NCBI RefSeq assembly: GCF_000003815.2 | Contig: NW_023365766.1 | Span: forward strand, 31,020 to 63,207 | Length of the DNA: 32,188 bases | Reading direction: 5' to 3' | Origin: Branchiostoma floridae | Lineage: Eukaryota > Chordata > Leptocardii > Amphioxiformes > Branchiostomatidae | Part shown: one piece after another, positions 28,280-32,188 of the stretch | Numbering within the stretch: the stretch's first letter is position 1 | Layout of the letters: each line of letters starts with the position of its first letter | Program-made: the position numbers and the translations under genes | The notes under the pieces: model-generated | Told to the model about the DNA's origin: nothing | Database searches by the model: none | The model's input: only the letters and a program-made list of their open reading frames with translations

Positions 28280-28457
28280 TACAGTAGAAGCCACTGAATT
28301 CCATGGCCTATTAGCCAGTAAATTTCGTGCAATTATCCGGCTGTTGCAATATTGCGAAGTTATTTAGCTGCACCGCACCGGTTTGGGATTTTGGAATTCC
28401 ATGCAATTAACAGAATTGTGCATTAATCCGTTGTGCAAGTAACTGGCTTCTACTGTA
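28280..28457. mobile_element. TA-flanked miniature element with CAGTAGAAGCCA ends
   Basis: TACAGTAGAAGCCA at 28280-28293 and its perfect inverse TGGCTTCTACTGTA at 28444-28457 delimit 178 bp. Inside the TA there is a 12-bp terminal repeat, as in Tc1/mariner-type miniature elements. The interior carries GAATTCCATG motifs on both sides. It overlaps and discredits the plus frame at 27984-28367. Confidence 0.75.
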
Positions 28458-28629
28458 GCACAATAGCACAAATCAAAAGAATGTTATGAACAAGAAATGT
28501 ACCTTTATGATACAAACTCGGCACAAAAAGTTTGGAATATAAACTTTGGCTGATCATATTTCCGTTTTTTCTGCATCAATTTTAATGTGTAATGTGTTAT
28601 ATATCAAAAGAAAGAGTGTGTGATTTCAC

Positions 28630-29230
28630 TAGACGAAAAGACCGAATATGTAGACGGATGCTGACGGATTCCAATTTGCAACACCTGACGGATGCTGACG
28701 TATGCTGACAAATGCTGACGGATCCCAAAAACCAGCACGGATCCCAAAAAATGACGGATCCCACTTGCATCCGCAACGCATTCGTAGGTATCCGTAACTC
28801 TCATCGGTGGACACAAACACAGAACCCGTATACTCAGTACTTCGTGACGGATGCTAACACTGCATTCGTATGGATACTTACTTATAATCACGGATTCGTT
28901 AGTATCTGTAAGCCACTAGCTGATTCAAACATTGTATTCGTATGGATACTTACTTTTAACGCAAACGAAAGAATACGTGGTCAGGATTCTTGTTTATCAG
29001 CGAAAAGTCTTCAGATGCAGACGAATACCAAGGATACGAATTTGCAACATCCTGACGGATGCTGACGGATACCAAAGATTACCAAAAATCACGGATCCCA
29101 TTCACATCCGTAACGCATTCGTTGGTATCCGAAACTCGCGGTGGATACAAACACGGAATTCGTTTGCTTACTTACTTCGTGGCGGATGCTAACACAGCTT
29201 CCGTAAGAATACTTACTTTTTACGTATGCG
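28630..29230. repeat. Diverged direct duplication rich in GACGGATGCTGAC
   Basis: Block 1 (from about 28677) and block 2 (from about 29041) share, in order, TTGCAACA, CTGACGGATGCTGACG, CACGGATCCCA, CATCCGTAACGCATTCGT, GGTATCCG, ACAAACAC, GTGGCGGATGCTAACAC and ATACTTACTT. The offset is about 364 bp and the match is imperfect. Between the blocks, ATTCGTATGGATACTTACTT occurs twice. No protein is indicated. Confidence 0.75.
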
Positions 29231-29413
29231 TGGCTAGCACTCTTGTTTTTGAGCATATATTTTATTTTTTAGATTGGTCATATCTTTCCCCCTTTTTGTA
29301 CCTCGGATACCACAGTTTGTAACGTCAACACAAGTGAGACAATCCACGTTACGCTAGATACCAGAATACTCGGATTCGTAAGGATGCGAAATGGGTTTTT
29401 TCTGCATTCGTGG

Positions 29414-29496
29414 CAAGATTACCAACAATGCACTGCTCCAGTGGATTGCTCCAGTGGAGGGGATTCCATTGGAGCAGTGCATTGTTGGTAATCTTG
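29414..29496. repeat. Hairpin with 31-bp arms
   Basis: The arm at 29414-29444 starts CAAGATTACCAACAATGCAC and pairs with 29466-29496 with a single mismatch around a 21-nt loop. A degenerate third copy of the arm (GGGCGGTGTATTGTGGGTAAT) lies at about 29543-29563. Confidence 0.88.
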
Positions 29497-29718
29497 GGAT
29501 ATCTTAAATATGCGACTCTGTATTTTTTTGCATCCGTACATTGGGGCGGTGTATTGTGGGTAATCCAATCGTTGTCTCTCTGACCAATCAGACTGCACAT
29601 CAGTCAGTTTAAACATAAAGCGGAGATAGTCAGCGTTGTCCGTGAGGACCGCAATCTTTTTGTACCTCAAACTTTGAGTTTTGAAACGTTGAACTCGGGA
29701 TATGGATTTGTACACACG

Positions 29719-30572
29719 TGTGTGAAATTCTGTAGTAGGGTGATGTTGAGGCGGTGACCAAACTCAAGTGGCAGTCGACGGACGGGACGGCGAGGGACTG
29801 AAACAGCCAGCCCTGTTTTGTAGTTCGGCGTCCTGGAGCTATTTTACATCACTGTCCTGCGGATCTCACGGCGAGGTATGTTTTATACAATGATTGTTTC
29901 CAAACAATACCCGCTTTGAATTCGTCTTTGTGACTACATTCCTTGTTGGCTAGTAGTTAGTAGCGCTTTTGGTATGCTTGGGCTGAACAGAAACTTATCA
30001 GAAAACGACATAACGGAGCCTTACAAAACACAAGTCACAAGCATGATACTTGCTGAGTAACTGTTGACTTATTTGGGAAAAATTTGAATCATCATCAAAA
30101 CAGTACTTGTATACAAATATGTTTGTCTCAAGCCTGGTATTTATTCGCATAGGAACATTCTGTTCCAACGGTGTTTACGTGTTTGTTTATATGCGACGTC
30201 TCGTACACAATGCAAAGTCCGGCCGGGGAAGCAGATCACACCTTGTCACTAATTATGCAACGCTAGACTGTTTCTGCCGCGCCCTCCCGGGGGACTTTTT
30301 TGGTATGATAATGCGGAATGTAACGGTGATAATGGCGATACCACAATCAGATGCATTTGTTCCTGATGTATAACAAGCCAATCACCATTTCTTTTCATAT
30401 ACATCCTAATCACTTTGACGGACGCATCCATCAAACATCTATCTCAAAATTTGATGGGATTATTCTTTCTCTTTTTCAGAAGGCGGGTCGACATTCTCTG
30501 GCCGTGTCAACAGCTGGGAGAACACTGGACTACAGGAAGGAATTGAGCTGGGAGGGATCAGGGCGTAACTAG
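29719..30572 (+). promoter_or_regulatory. Candidate promoter with spliced 5' leader
   Basis: A locally GC-richer stretch (29740-29875) ends in a donor, GGCGAG|GTATGT. About 600 nt later a pyrimidine-rich acceptor, TTTCTCTTTTTCAG|AAGG, lies at 30480. The upstream part has no long frame (ATGTTGAGGCGGTGA stops at once), so it would be 5' UTR or non-coding RNA. The downstream part reads KAGRHSLAVSTAGRTLDYR and stops at about 30570. Coding sequence may lie beyond the window. This rests on splice-site appearance only. Confidence 0.25.
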
Positions 30573-31149
30573 CCTGAAAAGAAGCGAAGCACTGTCACTA
30601 GTAGAAAGGAGACTTTGTGCTGTTGCGAGAAGCTGTACATACTGATACTAGAAGTCATGTTAGTTGTACTTTACAAGCTGGATTCACTATCTGTATCCTG
30701 TAGCCGGATGTGGAAATTCCTTAGAGTTGGACATCGCGAAGACTTTGATTTGTAATAGAAACAGATATTCGTAGAAGCAAGATTAGCCACAGACTCCCAT
30801 GTCAGCTTTACAAAAAAGTCAAATTGTATTCACGTTTGATCCTATATTCTATTTGGAAGTATAAGAAGTCATGTGATATTGGCGGTTAAAGGATTCAACT
30901 TTCCCTTAACATAATTAGATAACAGGGACTCTCTGCACATACCTGGTATAACCCATTCTTGTTGCAATATTGTATCTGTATACATATCATGTGGCAGACA
31001 GGATTCGGCCTCGATGACATTACGTCGTTTAGTTCTTCTAAGACTGGTTTAGAATAAGATTATTCTGTGCATTCTTTTCCATTTCAAATCGTGTTAGCCT
31101 TTTATAAGAAAGTAATTGGGCACACATGATATTGTGATTTGTCAAATGT
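30573..31149. other. Intergenic DNA, nothing recognised
   Basis: There are only short frames, for example a 32-codon frame from the ATG at 30658, with no features supporting translation. Confidence 0.4.
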
Positions 31150-31615
31150 GCGGAAAATTCATTAAAGCTTTGTATCTGCAGAAAATCCCGTTTTGGATTC
31201 TTTATGATCTGATCATACGAAGAAATCCCTAAAAACGACTTCGCATCCGCGGCAAATGCCGCATTGGGACTTCTTAGGATCCGACCATGCCATATATACG
31301 AGGAAAATCCTATAAAAACGACTTCGCATCCACGGAAAATTCCGTATTGGGATTCTTTAGGATCCGACCATGACAAACATACGAGGAAAATCCTATAAAA
31401 ACGACTTCGCATCCGCGGCAAAGGCCGTTTTGGGACCCGTTCATTCCAGGTATTCGAAGAAATCCTTTGAAAAACGACTTCGCATCCGAGGGAAATACCG
31501 TTTGGGGATTCTTTGCGATCCGATCATTCCAGGTATTCGAAGAAATCCCTAAAAAAAACGACTTCGCATCCGTGGAAAATCCCATTTTGGGATATGTTTG
31601 AGTCTTTTCATTCCG
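31150..31615. repeat. Satellite-like tandem repeat, 73-84 bp unit, about six copies
   Basis: GACTTCGCATCC recurs at 31237, 31320, 31403, 31476 and 31560 (spacings 83, 83, 73, 84), preceded by a partial unit. Each unit holds GCGGCAAATGCCG-like self-complementary bases, TTGGGATTCTTTAGGATCCG and GAAGAAATCCCTAAAAACG. The minus-strand frames across it are repeat artefacts, because most periods are not multiples of three. Confidence 0.9.
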
Positions 31616-32188
31616 GATCCCAAAAATCCAAATTTCGGATATTCTAGGGATCAAACTCGAATCCGTTTGCATTCGCTAGCATTTGTTACAAATACGCAAA
31701 TATCCCTGCTCGGATATGGCTACATCCGACACCATTTCCCCCAGTGTTTCCTTTCACACGGTATCAAACTCCTTATGATTATAAATTCGTGGAACGAGCA
31801 CCAGGGCTACTCACGTCAGTGGGTCACGAAAAAAAAGTGCCCAGATTTCAATTTTTGTGTTCAACTCTGTATCATCCTGCTGGTATGGGTGCGGTGTCAA
31901 GGATTCAACCTATCCTTTTTTCACGTAACATCCAAGTTTATCTTTAACATTTGATAAGAGTATATATATGTGCCTTTTTGGCTGTTGAATGACCGAATCG
32001 GGGTGTGGAGGCGGCAAGGAGAATGCCACGCTGACAGTCGTACGGATAGGGCGTAACAGCGCGTAGCGCTTGGTGTGGTGTATGTATGGCTGCCACAGGA
32101 AAAACAAGGTTCCACCATCATCCCAGACAAGACAACCTTAATGCTGGGAAAAACAAGGACACCATTTCCCATTCAGTCGAAATGTCAT
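31616..32188. other. Window end, no gene seen
   Basis: GGATCCCAAAAATCC near 31615 links this stretch to the neighbouring repeats. ACACCATTTCCC occurs twice, near 31729 and 32159. No supported coding region is present. Confidence 0.4.

Noticed and set aside
27984-28367. 127-codon plus frame next to the fold-back element
   Set aside because: It runs from the insertion flank into a 178-bp miniature element and has no domain character.
31150-31615. CRISPR-like array
   Set aside because: Units are contiguous diverged satellite copies without unique spacers, in an intron-bearing animal genome.
31038-31672. Minus-strand frames with repeated DAKSFF/GISS words
   Set aside because: They arise from the 73-84 bp satellite; most unit lengths are not multiples of three, so no protein repeat is maintained.

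Overview
The window reads as nuclear DNA of a multicellular animal: intron-split genes with GT-AG junctions, many short non-coding repeats, a 100-N scaffold gap, and chordate or invertebrate-deuterostome protein families. The mix of ficolin-like fibrinogen-domain proteins, an NHL-propeller membrane protein with repeated KPYA/QPYA and NPMY cytoplasmic motifs, and short palindromic elements of the TTCGCGG and CTCCAAGCAGATG kinds makes me think of a lancelet (Branchiostoma). That is recognition from memory, not a search result.

Layout, left to right. 1-2142 (+): 3' coding end of a C2H2 zinc-finger protein with a long repetitive, acidic N-terminal region; its 5' end lies outside the window. 2143-6921: UTR and intergenic DNA with CTCCAAGCAGATG miniature elements. 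6922-11205 (-): a three-exon gene, rebuilt here by phase-matched splicing, for a 153-residue single-pass membrane protein. Its second intron holds seven further tandem copies of the transmembrane-coding exon, whose variation is almost entirely synonymous. 11206-13506: intergenic DNA with a palindromic repeat, a speculative two-exon small secreted peptide (12156-12589) and an ATCC microsatellite. 13507-17639 (+): a four-exon gene for a 679-residue type II membrane protein with an acidic cytoplasmic tail carrying tyrosine motifs, one transmembrane helix, a Thr/Pro/Ser/Cys stalk and an extracellular NHL-type beta-propeller.

17640-19400: AT-rich intergenic DNA and the scaffold gap. 19420-21410 and 22358-24222 (both -): a tandem pair of three-exon genes for secreted fibrinogen-related proteins with the same exon structure and the same TATA-to-ATG spacing; the left copy is frameshifted at an AT dinucleotide run. 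24629-26454 (-): three phase-consistent exons of an unrecognised, probably beta-rich protein. 26471-32188: mostly repeats: a roughly 95-100 bp tandem repeat, a 1.2 kb fold-back mobile element with about 530 bp inverted arms and a 5-bp target duplication, a TA-flanked miniature element, a diverged direct duplication, a 31-bp-arm hairpin, and a 73-84 bp satellite. A possible plus-strand promoter with a spliced leader lies at 29.7-30.5 kb.

No functional circuit links all the genes. The two secreted lectin-like proteins and the NHL membrane protein are of the kind found in expanded innate-recognition repertoires, but that is inference. The features most worth follow-up are the transmembrane-exon array, the NHL type II receptor, the frameshifted fibrinogen-domain copy and the fold-back element.
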